Source: Dryas octopetala
Lineage: Eukaryota; Streptophyta; Magnoliopsida; Rosales; Rosaceae
NCBI GenBank assembly: GCA_963921425.1
Contig: OY992833.1
Location: forward strand, 26,088,698 to 26,152,697
Reading direction: 5' to 3'
Length of the DNA stretch: 64,000 nucleotides
The notes beneath the pieces are model-generated. The model was not told the origin of the DNA. It ran no database searches and worked only from the letters and a program-made list of their open reading frames with translations. Shown here in pieces: positions 11,361-27,904 of this stretch; position 1 is the first letter of the stretch; each line of letters begins with the position of its first letter. Made by a program: the position numbers and the translations under genes.

Positions 11361-11659
11361 TAACATTTTAAATTTGCGCCTTTTATGGTTCGAAGGTATG
11401 GCCGACACTTTTTAATAATCTGCCACGTGGCAAGACAAATGAGAAATGTGTTACCTGGCAGGCTGGCACTTAAAACGAATACGACATTCTGATGAAAAAG
11501 AAAAAAAAAAAAATGAATACGACATGAAGCACAAGAACCCGTGCCTGTACTTGGCAATATATACGACCCCAACCAGTCAGGAACGACACATTAAAAAAGC
11601 GTTCCTTTTTCTTTTTGCTTTTTCCTATAAATTTCTCATCTTTTTTTTTTTTTTTTTTG

Positions 11660-12019
11660 TTAAATACAAAAATAGTCCACAAACTTTACAATGAGTCTCA
11701 ATTTAATCCACTAACTATAAAAAATGTCAATTTGGTTCACAAACTTTCCAAGTTGTACCAAAGCAGTACAAACCTTAACTTTTAACAGAAAATTAACGAA
11801 ATTGATAGCATGAAAATGTGATGAATGGACGAAAATGCCTCTGAAAATGTGGTCACTTGCTGTGCACATGACCAGTTTTCGTTAAATTTTTCGATGGAAG
11901 TTAACGTTTGTACTGTTTTGATACAACTTACAAAGTTCGTGGACCAAATTGACACTTTTTATAGATAATGGACCAAATTGATATTTACTGTAAAATTCGT
12001 GGACCATTTTTGTATTTAA
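11660..12019. mobile_element. Foldback MITE with about 150-bp inverted arms
   Basis: The left arm starts TTAAATACAAAAATAGTCCA and the right arm ends with its near-complement (TGGACCATTTTTGTATTTAA). Matching continues inward through blocks such as GTCAATTTGGTTCAC and CAAAGCAGTACAAAC. The centre is about 70 bp. The flanks are T-rich, so a target duplication cannot be read. Confidence 0.8.
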
Positions 12020-12112
12020 CCATTTTTTTTTTCCACAATTTTAGTTCCCAAAGAATACTCATTTCTAATGTATTTAGTCTTTAAGAATGCTTTAAACTCA
12101 TCTCAAGTGTTT

Positions 12113-12602
12113 TTTTTTACTCAAATACCACATGGATTATAGGGGGTGTGCTCTCATACGGCCGTATCACTCAAATTTTTTTTCTTGCCAATTTACCACC
12201 TAAACTATCAATATGTGCCAATGTAGCACCTACAGTCAATTTTTATGCTAAATCATCGACTTTTTTCTCAAACTTCCTAGTTTGCCTTTAAGTATAATTA
12301 AGAAAATAAAGGGAAGGAGAGGAAGGGAGGTCGGCATCGTTGGGGATGGGTCGGCGTCGGGGGTGAGGCTGGGTTGGCTGGGTTTTTTTTTTAAGTGTAT
12401 TTGAATTTTAGTTTTGTTTTTTATATATTTATAATATGAATTGACAATATTACCCTTCAAGTTAATAGAAAAATTGACAGAAATTGATAGCAAGTGCCAC
12501 ATTGGCATATATTGATACTTCATGTGATAGATTGGCAATAAAAAAAGTTTAGGTGGTATAGAAGCACACTCCCTATAATCTAGGTGGTATTTGGGTAAAA
12601 AA
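12113..12602. mobile_element. Foldback MITE with about 130-bp inverted arms
   Basis: The left arm begins TTTTTTACTCAAATACCACA and the right arm ends GGTGGTATTTGGGTAAAAAA. Internal blocks also pair, for example TAGGGGGTGTGCT with AGCACACTCCCTA and TGTGCCAATGTAGCACC with a complement near 12490-12515. A purine-rich insert (GGAAGGAGAGGAAGGGAGG) lies between the arms. It has no coding capacity. Confidence 0.75.
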
Positions 12603-13906
12603 AGCCTTATTAAAATATTGTACGAGCATCTTCGACCTTTTCTCTATATTTTCTTTAAATATGAGAATAAGTTTGAGAAAAAAATTAAATTTAAGGATGA
12701 GCTCTCTAATGTTAGAGTTGAAATTTTCTTAAATCATTTAAGATTTGACTACCGGAGATTTTGGGGAGCCTCATTTATTCAACTTGATTTGGAGAAATTT
12801 GTAAAGAAATTTTAAGGAATAGTTGAAACTGTGTTTTATGTCATTTTTTCTCAAATTTAAATTCAGGGAGAGATTTAAGAAAATACGGGAAATGCTTTAA
12901 CACTCAATTACTGGGAATAAGTGTATGCATTGATCTATACAGTGGTCACATTTAATATTTACTTTAAAAACAAATTGTAAGTTACAATGATTCAATCATG
13001 GAAGTGGACGAAATTGATAGACATTTGTACTGTACCGACTACCGACCTTTATATTATATAGGGCTCGTGAAGGATCTATTTAGTCGAGTGTTCCGGCAAA
13101 CTAGGAAGTGCATACAAATTAAATTATGAGCTTGACCAAGGCATATGCATATATATAGGTGTGTGCCAGATCGATCTCACTGTTCTCGATCCCTTTTTAT
13201 CCAAATAGCTAGGCCCCAATCCCCATAGAAACCATTGGTAGTGCTTCCAACTAATAGAGTCGGCCCTGAGATTTTAGGGCCAAGGCGAAACAATATAAAT
13301 TAGGCTCTCGTCTTTTCAACGTTCATACAAATTTATGTAATTTATTTTTTTATAAGTGCTCAAAAAATTCATTATAATAATTCAAAATAAAAATTATAAC
13401 ATAACAAAATATTTAGCAAACTATGTATATCCCAAACAAATTAAAGTTTTATAATTACCACATCAAAGCATCATGCAAACCTTACTTGTCTTACATTTTG
13501 AGCCGTAAAAGTATAATTAAGCTTACATAATCAAGTTTTTTAATCATATCTGTTTCAATAGATAATTAACATGGTTACACCATTCAATCTTTCCCTCTGA
13601 TGTATATAATTGAGCGAAAGTAAAATTTGATCAACTTTAACTTTTTTTTCCTTTAATTAATTTACTTAGTTAAATTAAATAAGTGTCTGTTTAGTTGGTG
13701 AGTTTAACAAATTGACAGGCTTATTTCAACTAGGCTATTTTTACTTTTGAATTAAAACTTTTTTAATAAATATATATTACTTGGAGACACAGATTAAAAT
13801 TTTTTAGCCTAACATATAATATATATTACGTAAAGAGTACAAAATTTTGGAGCCCTTGAGATTGGGCGCTCGAGGCAACCGCCTACTTGGCCTCCATTGT
13901 GATGAG
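12603..13906. other. Gene-poor AT-rich stretch with probable transposon remnant
   Basis: No supported ORF. About 13265-13890 begins GGCCCTGAGATTTTAGGGCC and ends in a GC-rich block (TTGGGCGCTCGAGGCAACCG) enclosing very AT-rich DNA. That looks like a decayed transposon, but no clear terminal repeats or target duplication could be read. Confidence 0.35.
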
Positions 13907-14092
13907 AAATTATTCTATATAACCGTTATATTAACACGTGGTATAATCAGTTTATTTGTTATAATATAAGTGGATGTTATTAATACTATACCCTACTAAT
14001 ATAAACACATCGTCCAGTAATACTCTTACACGTTGAATTGGTTATACCATGTGACGGTATATCGGTTATACCCTATTATTTTTCAATATGCA
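13907..14092. mobile_element. MITE, same family as the copy in GT-1 intron 1
   Basis: It shares the ends AAATTATTCTATATAACCG (left) and GGTTATACCCTATTATTTTT (right, inverted), and the central blocks GTGGATGTTATTAATACT and TATAAACACATCGTCC, with the element at 4145-4310. It is more diverged, and only part of the ACGTGG arm sequence is kept. Confidence 0.65.
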
Positions 14093-15063
14093 CGAAAGTG
14101 AATAAGACGGACGACGACCCATCATCTTCAAAGCATGCATACACCAACAATTTGGGTGTCCAATAACTTTTTATTTTATTTATTTGTCAGAAAATTCGAG
14201 TTTGAGATTTTTTTTTAATAAAGTAGAGAGAAATACTACTAGATCAAATTTGTGAATTCGATTGAATTCATGTACGAGCTGTTGAATATTCTAAGTTGGT
14301 GTGCGCATATCCATTGGTCTGGTCATGGAGTCAAGTAGTTGTCAAAAACCTGAGGCCATTAGGAAACTATACATATCAAGAATCTGACCAGAAAAAACCA
14401 AAAAATGGAACTATTTTTTGTTTTTGGGCCATGAAAAATGGAACTATTTATGAAGATGATGATGATCAGTTGTGGATCTTTCCAGAAAAATGGTACATAC
14501 ATACATATATAGGCGTGAACCAAAAGGCTGGTTGAGAGGGGTGGGTGGGTTGGTGCATGCGTGGTCCTCTCCAGTCTCCATTGTTGAGCTACGCACCACC
14601 GCTGGCTCCATATTCAAAACAAAGAAAGCAAAGTCCTTCTCACCCTCTTTTCTTTTTCATTCATGCATGACATTAAAGTGTCGACACTCTGTGTTCATTC
14701 ATATCCTCATTTCTGTATACATTATATATATATTCTACAGCTCTAATCTATGTTATAACCATTTAAGCTTCTCTGGAATATTTGTGCAATTACTAACATT
14801 ATCCTCCCATAATTAAATAAAATTATGTTCATTAAAATTCGTATAATATATATATGCAAGATGCTCACTTAGTCACTTCTATATATAGTACCGGCATAGT
14901 GGATAGAATGGCAGCACTTCAGAATATTCGGGTCAATTGTTTAAGATTAATTTCCACTCAAAATATCAAGTCCTTGTAGCTCGGTCTGGTAGTTAAAGGT
15001 ATTTATCCTTACATACGAGTTTTCAAGTTCAAACCCTTTAATTAATATTATTTGATAAATAAA
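14093..15063. other. Intergenic, nothing recognised
   Basis: AT-rich DNA with two overlapping short ORFs (14296-14816) that resemble no known family and have simple-sequence composition. No repeat structure is evident. Confidence 0.5.
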
Positions 15064-15491
15064 GAAAAATATTTGGGTCATTCCTTGGGGGTACCCCAAG
15101 GTCATCTCTCTCCCAAAAATAACAATTTCGGTAATATCGGCATATGATCGGAATCGTTCACTTTTTAGATCACCTATTATAGATCATCTCTGCAAAAAAT
15201 CAAATCAATCGGAAATCGTTTGGTTATATAACTGTTGTCAATTAAGTAGAAAAAATTGATGGTTTTCAATTAAAGAGTGATTTTTTGACCAAATCGTTGA
15301 TTTTTTTCTATTTACTCACCAACAGTTATATAATCAAACGATTTCCGATTGAGTTGATTTTTTATATAGATGATTTATAATAAGTGATATAAAAAGTGAA
15401 CAGTTTCGATCATGCGCTGATATTACCAAAATTATTATTTTAAGAGGAAGGGTGCCCTTGAAGTACCCTAGAGGTAACCCAAGTAGTGTCC
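15064..15491. mobile_element. MULE-type MITE, 428 bp, 9-bp target duplication
   Basis: The two ends are imperfect inverted repeats (AATATTTGGGTCATTCC and, on the other strand, CACTACTTGGGTTACC). Longer pairing lies inside: ATCGGAAATCGTTTGGTTAT pairs with ATAATCAAACGATTTCCGAT. The flanks carry ATAAATAAA on both sides (15055-15063 and 15492-15500), a 9-bp duplication typical of Mutator-like elements. Confidence 0.7.
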
Positions 15492-16550
15492 ATAAATAAA
15501 AGATTCAAATCCTGTTGGCTGCCAATTTGTGAACAATTTAATTATTTATTATGTTTTTGTTGAACCGAATGACGAGTTGACAACAAAAGGAGTCCAAAAG
15601 GCAAAAGTCACATGGGGTTGAATAGATACATATATAAAATCATATGGCAGATGGCTGCAGTCTGCAGGGAATATATAAAGGAGGACTGTACGTACAAAGG
15701 ATAGTGTTTTAGTTCATAAATGCAGATGGATCACACTCAAGTACAAAAAGCCATTAATAAAATGTTCCTTTAAAAAAAAAAAAAGGAAAAAAGGGTGCAG
15801 ATGGTTCACTCTTTTATTGCAGAAAACTCGAAAACAGCTAGCTGAAAGCTTTTTTGACAGAAGCTTAGCTTAAAGCTGTGGTATAATTTTGAACATGAAT
15901 GAGATTTATCATTTGTTTTGGTTAGATAAGTGCTTGTGATTTTTCAAAAAGACATTAAGTTTGTAACTTTGTTTTCTAGATGAATGCATGTGATTTAACA
16001 AAAGTAAAAGCTTTTCAAACTAAGTATTCATTAATTTTGACAACCTTTTATTTATAAGACCATAAGACCATGCACGATTGCACCCTATTCCTCTAAAAAG
16101 AAATGGGCTTTTAATTTTCAAGGTCCAAGCTTTTAACCTCAATCAATTGGGTAAAGTCAAGAAATCTAAGTTCTAAACTTGGTTCAATACTTTTGTATTG
16201 TTAATTTGTTAATTATTTTCCATTTTTCCTCATAAGTTATAAACTTATAATCATCTCACAAATAAAAACAAACTTTAAGAATATAACAAAATTAAGTGCA
16301 TCAACATTTTATATACGAAGTAAGTTATTAAAAATTATTGATTAATATGAATTTCATAATAAATTTTATAATATTTATTTATTAATGATGTTTAACAAAA
16401 TTATAGAAAGACTAATCTTAATTATCTTATTAATCTTTTTTATTCTTCTTTTTTTTTTGTAAGGAAAAAAAATATAGTTTACGAGCCTATGACTATGAAT
16501 AGTGATTTGTTCACAATTTAGGAAAGAAAAAAACTAAAAGAAGTAAAATA
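15492..16550. other. Intergenic, nothing recognised
   Basis: AT-rich DNA with A and T runs. No ORF or repeat could be supported. Confidence 0.5.
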
Positions 16551-16591
16551 GTGATTAGATGGAAAGTAGTAATGATCCATCCGATACTTCT

Positions 16592-16888
16592 CACGTGGGC
16601 CACACACTTTGACAGTGGGTCTGCTTTTACCAAGCACACACCCAAGACCCACCACCACGTGTCTGCTCCGTTTAAAGGAAGTCGGTTGGTCCAGACCGTT
16701 GCGCAACCCACACGCCCCCAACAGCTCTGTCTCACCAAATCATGGCTCCACACGTTCCGGTCCCCAGGAGGGTGCGCTAATAAAGTTGAGCGGCCAAATC
16801 TTCGATCAACGCTCGTGATTCTACTTGCTCACATGCAGATACTAAATGGACGGTGCAGATTGATCGTGTAAGGCTTTCCTTTCACGTG
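16592..16888. promoter_or_regulatory. GC-richer island with three CACGTG G-boxes
   Basis: CACGTG occurs at 16592-16597, 16656-16661 and 16883-16888 within a locally GC-richer stretch. The stretch also includes an ACGGTGCAGATTGATC phrase typical of plant promoters. No gene starts nearby: the nearest plus-strand gene is the ABCC transporter at 20385. It may be a remnant promoter or a distal element. ORFs across it match nothing known. Confidence 0.3.
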
Positions 16889-16933
16889 CATTGCGAGTGA
16901 ATGATAATGTGGATTGTGGTGGTGATTTATTTG

Positions 16934-17303
16934 GAGTTAATTACATTTACACCCTCTGAAGTTTATCATTTTTTCACATACACCCCCTAGGGTTTCAATA
17001 ATTACACATACACCCCCTGAGGTTTTAAAACTGTTGCATATAACCCCCTATAAGAAAAATAAATAAATAAATAAAAAAGAAAATATTTGTATTCAGGTTG
17101 GACCTTACATCTTGAATAATCTTATTAGGCTATTTAATCCTTTAGCATGCTTTTTTGCATAATTTCTCATCATTTTCGTCTCACTATAGGGGGTTATATG
17201 CAACAGTTTTAAAACCTCAAGGGGTGTATGTGTAATTATTGAAACTCTAGGGAGTGTATGTGAAAAGACGATAAACCTCAAGGGGTGTAAGTGTAATTAA
17301 CTC
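16934..17303. mobile_element. MULE-type MITE, 370 bp, perfect 9-bp target duplication
   Basis: It begins GAGTTAATTAC and ends GTAATTAACTC (perfect inverted ends). The pairing continues inward for over 100 bp, with repeated CACATACACCCCCT phrases on the left and AGGGGGTTATATGCAACAG on the right. ATTTATTTG flanks both sides (16925-16933 and 17304-17312). Confidence 0.9.
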
Positions 17304-17394
17304 ATTTATTTGTAATATTGTTTTTTGTCATTAACTCATTATATATCTATATTTCCTGTTTGAGTAATATGCCAATCCACCGGTAAAAAAAATT

Positions 17395-17575
17395 ATTGAG
17401 TATATCTCATATATCGTTATATAGAATAATTAATTTAACATGTAAAGACATTATTAGATGATATATTTATATTAGTAAAATATAATATTAATAATATTTA
17501 CATATATTATGACATGTTAAACTGATTATTTTATGTGACGGTGTAATCAATAAATGAAATAATTTTTCAATTTGT
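17395..17575. mobile_element. Diverged MITE related to the 4145/13907 family
   Basis: It has an inverted pair (AGAATAATTAATTTAACATG on the left, CATGTTAAACTGATTATTTT on the right) and a TATTATTTTTCAA-like edge as in the other copies. It is AT-rich and diverged, so family membership is tentative. Confidence 0.4.
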
Positions 17576-17821
17576 AGCACTGTAGCAGACTTGCGCATAA
17601 AAAGAAAGAAACTAGCCTCTTGACATGTGTACTTTGTGCCATTTGACTTTTTACTGTATATTATATTTTGATAATTTTATCATTTTTTCCTCAAATCAAT
17701 GGGGTGTCTTTTTCTTAATTCTTAAATTGTGGTTGAATAGTTTCATTGTAAAACTATACTCTCATTTATAATAATAGAAACGAAGTAAGCATGATATAAA
17801 AATAAAAAGTAAAGATATATA

Positions 17822-17843
17822 TGTGTGTGTGTGTGTGTGTGTG
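17822..17843 (+). repeat. (TG)n microsatellite
   Basis: About 11 uninterrupted TG units in intergenic DNA. Confidence 0.9.
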
Positions 17844-18329
17844 AATACTGTGTCCTTAAAATGAAGACATACATGAACACATTTAACACATTAATTCTTC
17901 GTTTCAAGATATTGACAGGTGAGATATCAAAAGAGTGATAATTAATAAATAAATAGATACTTAAGATTCTGGTCCCGTTTTAGTTTTAGGGAAATTAATG
18001 ATTATTTACTTAATTGAAAAAAAAAAATATCCTCATATGGATGAAAGGGATAGAATCATAGCGATGTCAAGCATTGACAATGATAGTAAGTTAGTAACGA
18101 TGGGATAGTTTGTTTATTTATTGTACATGCCAACCTTTTTTTTTCGTTTTTTTCTTTTTCCCATGAAAACAAAATGATTCATTTTATTTTATTTCTTATT
18201 GTCATTGCCATATTTTTTATACATTAATATAAATAACAAAAAGGATAAATAAAGAAGAAATATTATTAATATACCATGAATATAAAATTTTATTTTTGGA
18301 AATAAAATTTTATATTTTATAATAAATTA

Positions 18330-18476
18330 TGTTACTACTGGGATATTGGCTTAGAGCGATTTGTCCCATATTGAGGATATGCAAAGAGCAGGGCCCTTGC
18401 TTCCTTAGATAAGGGCTCCTCCTTCAGCCTACTATGGATTTTCTCCAGTCTATATTTTTATGTCTCTATCTCAACA
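18330..18476. mobile_element. Short solo-LTR-like sequence (TG...CA)
   Basis: A 147-bp segment begins TGTTACTACTGGG and ends CTCAACA, with TGTT/AACA ends as in LTRs. It contains ATTTGTCCCATATTGAGG and AGCAGGGCCCTTGCTTCCT, phrases seen in short plant LTRs. No primer-binding site or second copy is adjacent. The target duplication is unclear (AATTA versus TTTTA). Confidence 0.5.
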
Positions 18477-18708
18477 TTTTACACTAAGAATTAATCTAAA
18501 TGGTTAGAGAGAATGAAGAAATGTATTAGAATTAAAATAGGCTAAAGATTCAATTTCCTTAAATGTAATATAAAAAACTTTAATTTTTTTATATAATGAA
18601 AACATGAAACTACCTCTATAGATATAGCTTAGATTAAATTAAATGAATCACGTAGATTAATTTTATGTAATTGTATAATTTGAGAATAACTTACATGTAA
18701 TATTTTAA

Positions 18709-19673
18709 GAAATAATAACTACATCTTTGCTATAGTTTTTAACTTCTAATACCATTATTATTAATATATAACAATCAGGTTAGTTTTATTAACTTAGGTC
18801 ACTTTGAGTTGGTATCAATTGGTACAAGCTTTCTATCTTAGCCATCAAAGCAATCCAATGGTTGCTAATTTTTTAATTTTTTCAAAACTCTCTTAAACTC
18901 TCTCACGTGTCTCTCTCTCTCATTTCTGAAATTTATCTTCTCTTTTATTACTCTATTTCTCTCTCCCCAATCACTCTCTCTGTGTTTTCTCTTGCTTTCT
19001 CGTTGCAACTTTCTTCGACGGCGTGTGTATGCATCCGGCCATGGATGGCGACGAGAGGACCACCCCTAAGTTCCTCTCTCTTCCCTCTTCATTCCTGTGA
19101 GCTCGGAACACCCAGCAACCCCTATACCCAATCGGAGCCTCGATATTGACTCTGATCCCGGTCTTGTTGCGACATTGCTGAAAAATAAGCCAAGTTTCTC
19201 ACTATAACAATGCCTAGAAAGTTATTGGGAAAACCAACTCCACCCTCGTGCCTTCCTTATTAGTAGTAGGTTCTTGATTTTTTTGTTTAGTTCAGTTTAT
19301 GAAACTGCAGTTTTCTGTAGTTTCTGGAACTGCAAGTGAACTGAAACTGCAGTTTTTGAACTGTAGTTTTATGCAGTTTCTGGAACTGCAATTTATTGGA
19401 GTTGCAGACTTACAGTTTCAGTTTTCATTTTTTTGATGATGCTTTGATGCTGGTATTTTGGAAGGTGTCTACATGCTATGTTTTTGTTATGTTTATTTTC
19501 GTCAAAACAATGCGCAGGGTATATGGGGTTTTTGTGGTGCGGGAATCTAGTGGTGGTGTGGTGTTCGCAAATAAAGAATGAGTTTGTGATAGTTGGCCCG
19601 CAAAGGAAGAATGAGACTTTAGGTGATTTTGGTTAATAAAATTAGATGCCAATACCTGTATATTAACAGACTC
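18709..19673 (+). mobile_element. Pack-MULE-like element, copy 1 (unknown cargo)
   Basis: A 965-bp element flanked by a perfect 9-bp duplication ATATTTTAA (18700-18708 and 19674-19682). Its ends align with those of the inverted copy at 59221-60487: both start GAAATAATNACT and end TTAACRGACYC. Inside are a left shared zone (to about 18960), a private stretch at about 18960-19265 containing GC-richer, gene-like sequence (a short ORF reading MATRGPPLSSSLFPLH), then a shared tandem repeat of a CAGTTTCTGGAACTGCA unit and a shared right zone. The private stretch differs from that of the other copy, which suggests independent gene-fragment capture. Terminal inverted repeats are weak, sharing only degenerate TTAATATA and TTTTATTAAC phrases. 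Confidence 0.75.
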
Positions 19674-19682
19674 ATATTTTAA

Positions 19683-20384
19683 TGTGGCATCCCAGACATA
19701 CATGAAAGGAGGGAGGGTCCCACATTTCAATGTCCCAACTCTTGAGTCTTGTATATGATGCCACATCAATATCCAAGTTACATGTAAGTTCCTCTTATAT
19801 AATTTTTCATTTTCCTATATTTTTTTATGTTTTTTTTTTTTTAAAATTCAACCTGAAAGGAAAACGAAAAAAAACTCAACTTATACTTTATTATTTTATA
19901 TTTTAAAACAATACATCAGAATAAATTCGGTTTCTGAGGAATGCTGGTAAGGCTGGTATATTGTAAATAAGAATCAGGAATGTGAAAGATTCCTACCTCG
20001 CCCACCCTCTGCGTACCGGACTGGTGGCTCCTCTATAAGAATCCAAAGCCACTGTTCACATAGACCACTAGGTGTAAAGCATTAAGCAATCATACACTTC
20101 CTCGTCACCACCCTCAAAGAGCCACGTGCGTCCGTCATAGCTTTCAGTTCACAGGTTTGCTTCTTTATAAACCGACCCACTTGCCACTTTTTGTTTCTCT
20201 GAATCTGTACATCCTAAAATATTTTGTTTGCAACCGCGGTGTTCAATGCCAATTTGGGTTGGCTTTCAATCCGTGCGTGCTTATCTGAATTGGGTTCTCA
20301 TTGTTCTTATCCCAAACGTGTTATTATATGCAGGTCTCAATGATTAATTAACTGAAGTCTCTCTGTACGTAGCCAGAGTATTTG
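19683..20384 (+). promoter_or_regulatory. Promoter and 5' leader of ABCC copy A
   Basis: TATA-like motifs lie at about 20032 (CTCTATAAGAA) and 20166 (TTTATAAACC), and a GCCACGTGCG G-box at about 20120. A leader phrase ending TATATGCAG|GTCTCA at about 20339 is also found upstream of ABCC copy B (TAAATGCAGGTCTCA at about 32515). The shared leader shows that the duplication included the promoter side and may mark a 5'-UTR intron acceptor. Confidence 0.5.
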
Positions 20385-26007
<5,623 letters not shown>

Positions 26008-26979
26008 GGATTTGGTAGAGAAGGTGCATGAACGTCAATTACCTCAATTTCTAATCCATGCAAGGGGCATGGGCCCAAGTTGTTTGGTCATATATGGTTT
26101 CGGTCTGAGAGGCTTGGTCCAATAGAACAATTTCTTTTCCTTTCAATCAAAAGATTTGCCTTGTTGAGTATAGAAATATTTTGATACCATAAAGGCTTGG
26201 GAATCTATGAGAGGACATTTCCTTGGTGCCTAAGGTTACTAGAGGTGCTATGAAGAATGATGTTGCAGTTGGTTCAAATTGCCATGTTTACATCCCAAAT
26301 TTTTAAGTCAATGGGCGAAGGATGAGATTCTGCATAATCAAGGCAAGTGCTTTACAAGGGTCCTTACATGGTTACTGGAGGCATGTTACAGATGGAAGTT
26401 AAAACTCCTGAAGAAGCTGCCGCTGTAATGGCGCACATCAGACAACAGCTTAGGGATGATGGGACTGCAGGACAAAGTGGACGTTCATTTCAGTCAAACA
26501 GGGCTGTCTCTGGCTGTAAAGAGATGCCTGAAGCTGGTGCTATCAAAGGTTTATGGTTAAAACATCGATCTATACCTCACTCAAAACTTCTCTTGTGTAC
26601 ATGCATTTTGCTTTCTCAATGGAATTGTTAAGTGTTTGAAATTTAAATGCTTATTGGTTTACTGCCTACAATATTAATGCATGATCAGCATGTAGAGCGT
26701 AAACAGCTAACTTAATACCGTAAATGTAAATGGTAAGAATTTTGCAGCTTGTGGGTATTTGCCTGATTATTTGAGTGCAGGTTAATTATATTTTGCCAAT
26801 TTCTTTTACCCCCTTCTCTCATAGAAAAAAAGAGAGAGACAGAATTATAAAGAAATTCAAGCATGCCCATGTGTCCATGAATCTCTTTTTGGTCAATTAA
26901 CAACTGTAAACAATAAAACAGGAACACTCTAGCTTTTGTCCTCCACTGACATTCTTTCGTCTCTACCCCATTGCAGTCA
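26008..26979 (+). other. Intergenic with an unidentified coding-like fragment (about 26347-26560)
   Basis: Within this stretch, 26347-26560 reads as a coding-like segment (VTGGMLQMEVKTPEEAAAV, then AHIRQQLRDDGTAGQSG) before composition becomes random. It has no supported start, no recognised family and no neighbours of the same type. It could be a stranded exon of a broken or captured gene. The rest holds the 3' UTR of ABCC copy A and AT-rich DNA. Confidence 0.3.
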
Positions 26980-27904
26980 AATCTTCATTGACCCATAATT
27001 TGGCATCCTGGTCCAGAGCACAAGCTTCCAAAATAAAACATCCTTATAACAAGCCCCACTTATTTCCTTTCCAAACAACAGATTCTTTCTCATATCCATG
27101 AATTTCTTTATCCAACTTTTCTCAGTTTCCTTGAGTTGGAGGAGCTTCAACCAGAATCTGCTCTTCCGATCCACGAACTGAATTTTACAACTCTTATACT
27201 GTTGAGCGCCTCTATGGTTGTCTTCATTCTTGAATCCCTGCCTTCTGAGATCTTTGAATGAAGCGTTTTTTGCAGTTTGGTCACTGGTCTGCTGCATACC
27301 ATGACCAATACTGTGGTCACAAGGGCTGTGACACAAGGAGCAGCACCGAGGTTTCTGTGCAAGATGATCAATGATAAAAGCAACTTTAAGCTGTGTCAGC
27401 TAAACATCCTAGATATCTAAAAACAAGTCCCAATTGTTTCTACATCGTCCATGTAAATTGACGATTCTTCCACTGCTTGGACCAAAATATTTAAAGGAGA
27501 TTGACTTCTTGTAGAGTAGGGCTTTGAGAGCTGCTTGTATTCGTAGACCAATTTTCCGACCACCAAATTCCAATCATCTTTTGGCCAGCCATTTAGCGAG
27601 AAGAAGTATACCAAGGCATGCATGACTCCATAATGGATATTGCTTGAACCGTAATGCTTGCCAAGTATATAGTTCACCAAATTAGTGACGAGGAAGGGGC
27701 CCCTAAAATAGGCAATAGCATTAATTCCTACAAAAAAGAACAGAGTTCATATAAAACCCCAAAGGAAGAAGAAAAAAGCAGTAAAGCATGAGATATGTAA
27801 GTGAGTCAAGAACAGTTAATGAAAGAGTTAATTACCTGCCAAAACTGCATTCAAAGTTGTAAATCCAAATGTTCCAACACCGTACTGCCAAATCTTTCCC
27901 TATG
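26980..27904 (-). pseudogene. ABCC fragment, left arm of a head-to-head inverted pair
   Basis: On the minus strand this reads from the end of ABCC coding exon 1 (AATGCAGTTTTGGCAG|GTAATT near 27836) through an intron into exon 2 (GPFLVTNLVNYILGKHYGSSNIHYG). It then covers TMD1 (LIILHRNLGAAPCVTALVTTVLVMVC), jumps by internal deletion from the ETEKSWIKKFMDMR segment to the NBD1 segment NLLFGKEISGACYKDVL, and stops. Frameshifts, stops and the loss of Walker A make it non-functional. The same deletion is present in the opposing copy at 27905-28700, so the deletion came before the inverted duplication. Confidence 0.85.

Noticed and set aside
16551..16871. Overlapping ORFs of about 70-106 aa on both strands in the G-box island
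   Set aside because: Three frames are open at once because of the local GC-rich composition. No family resemblance, no splice context and no start context supports any of them.
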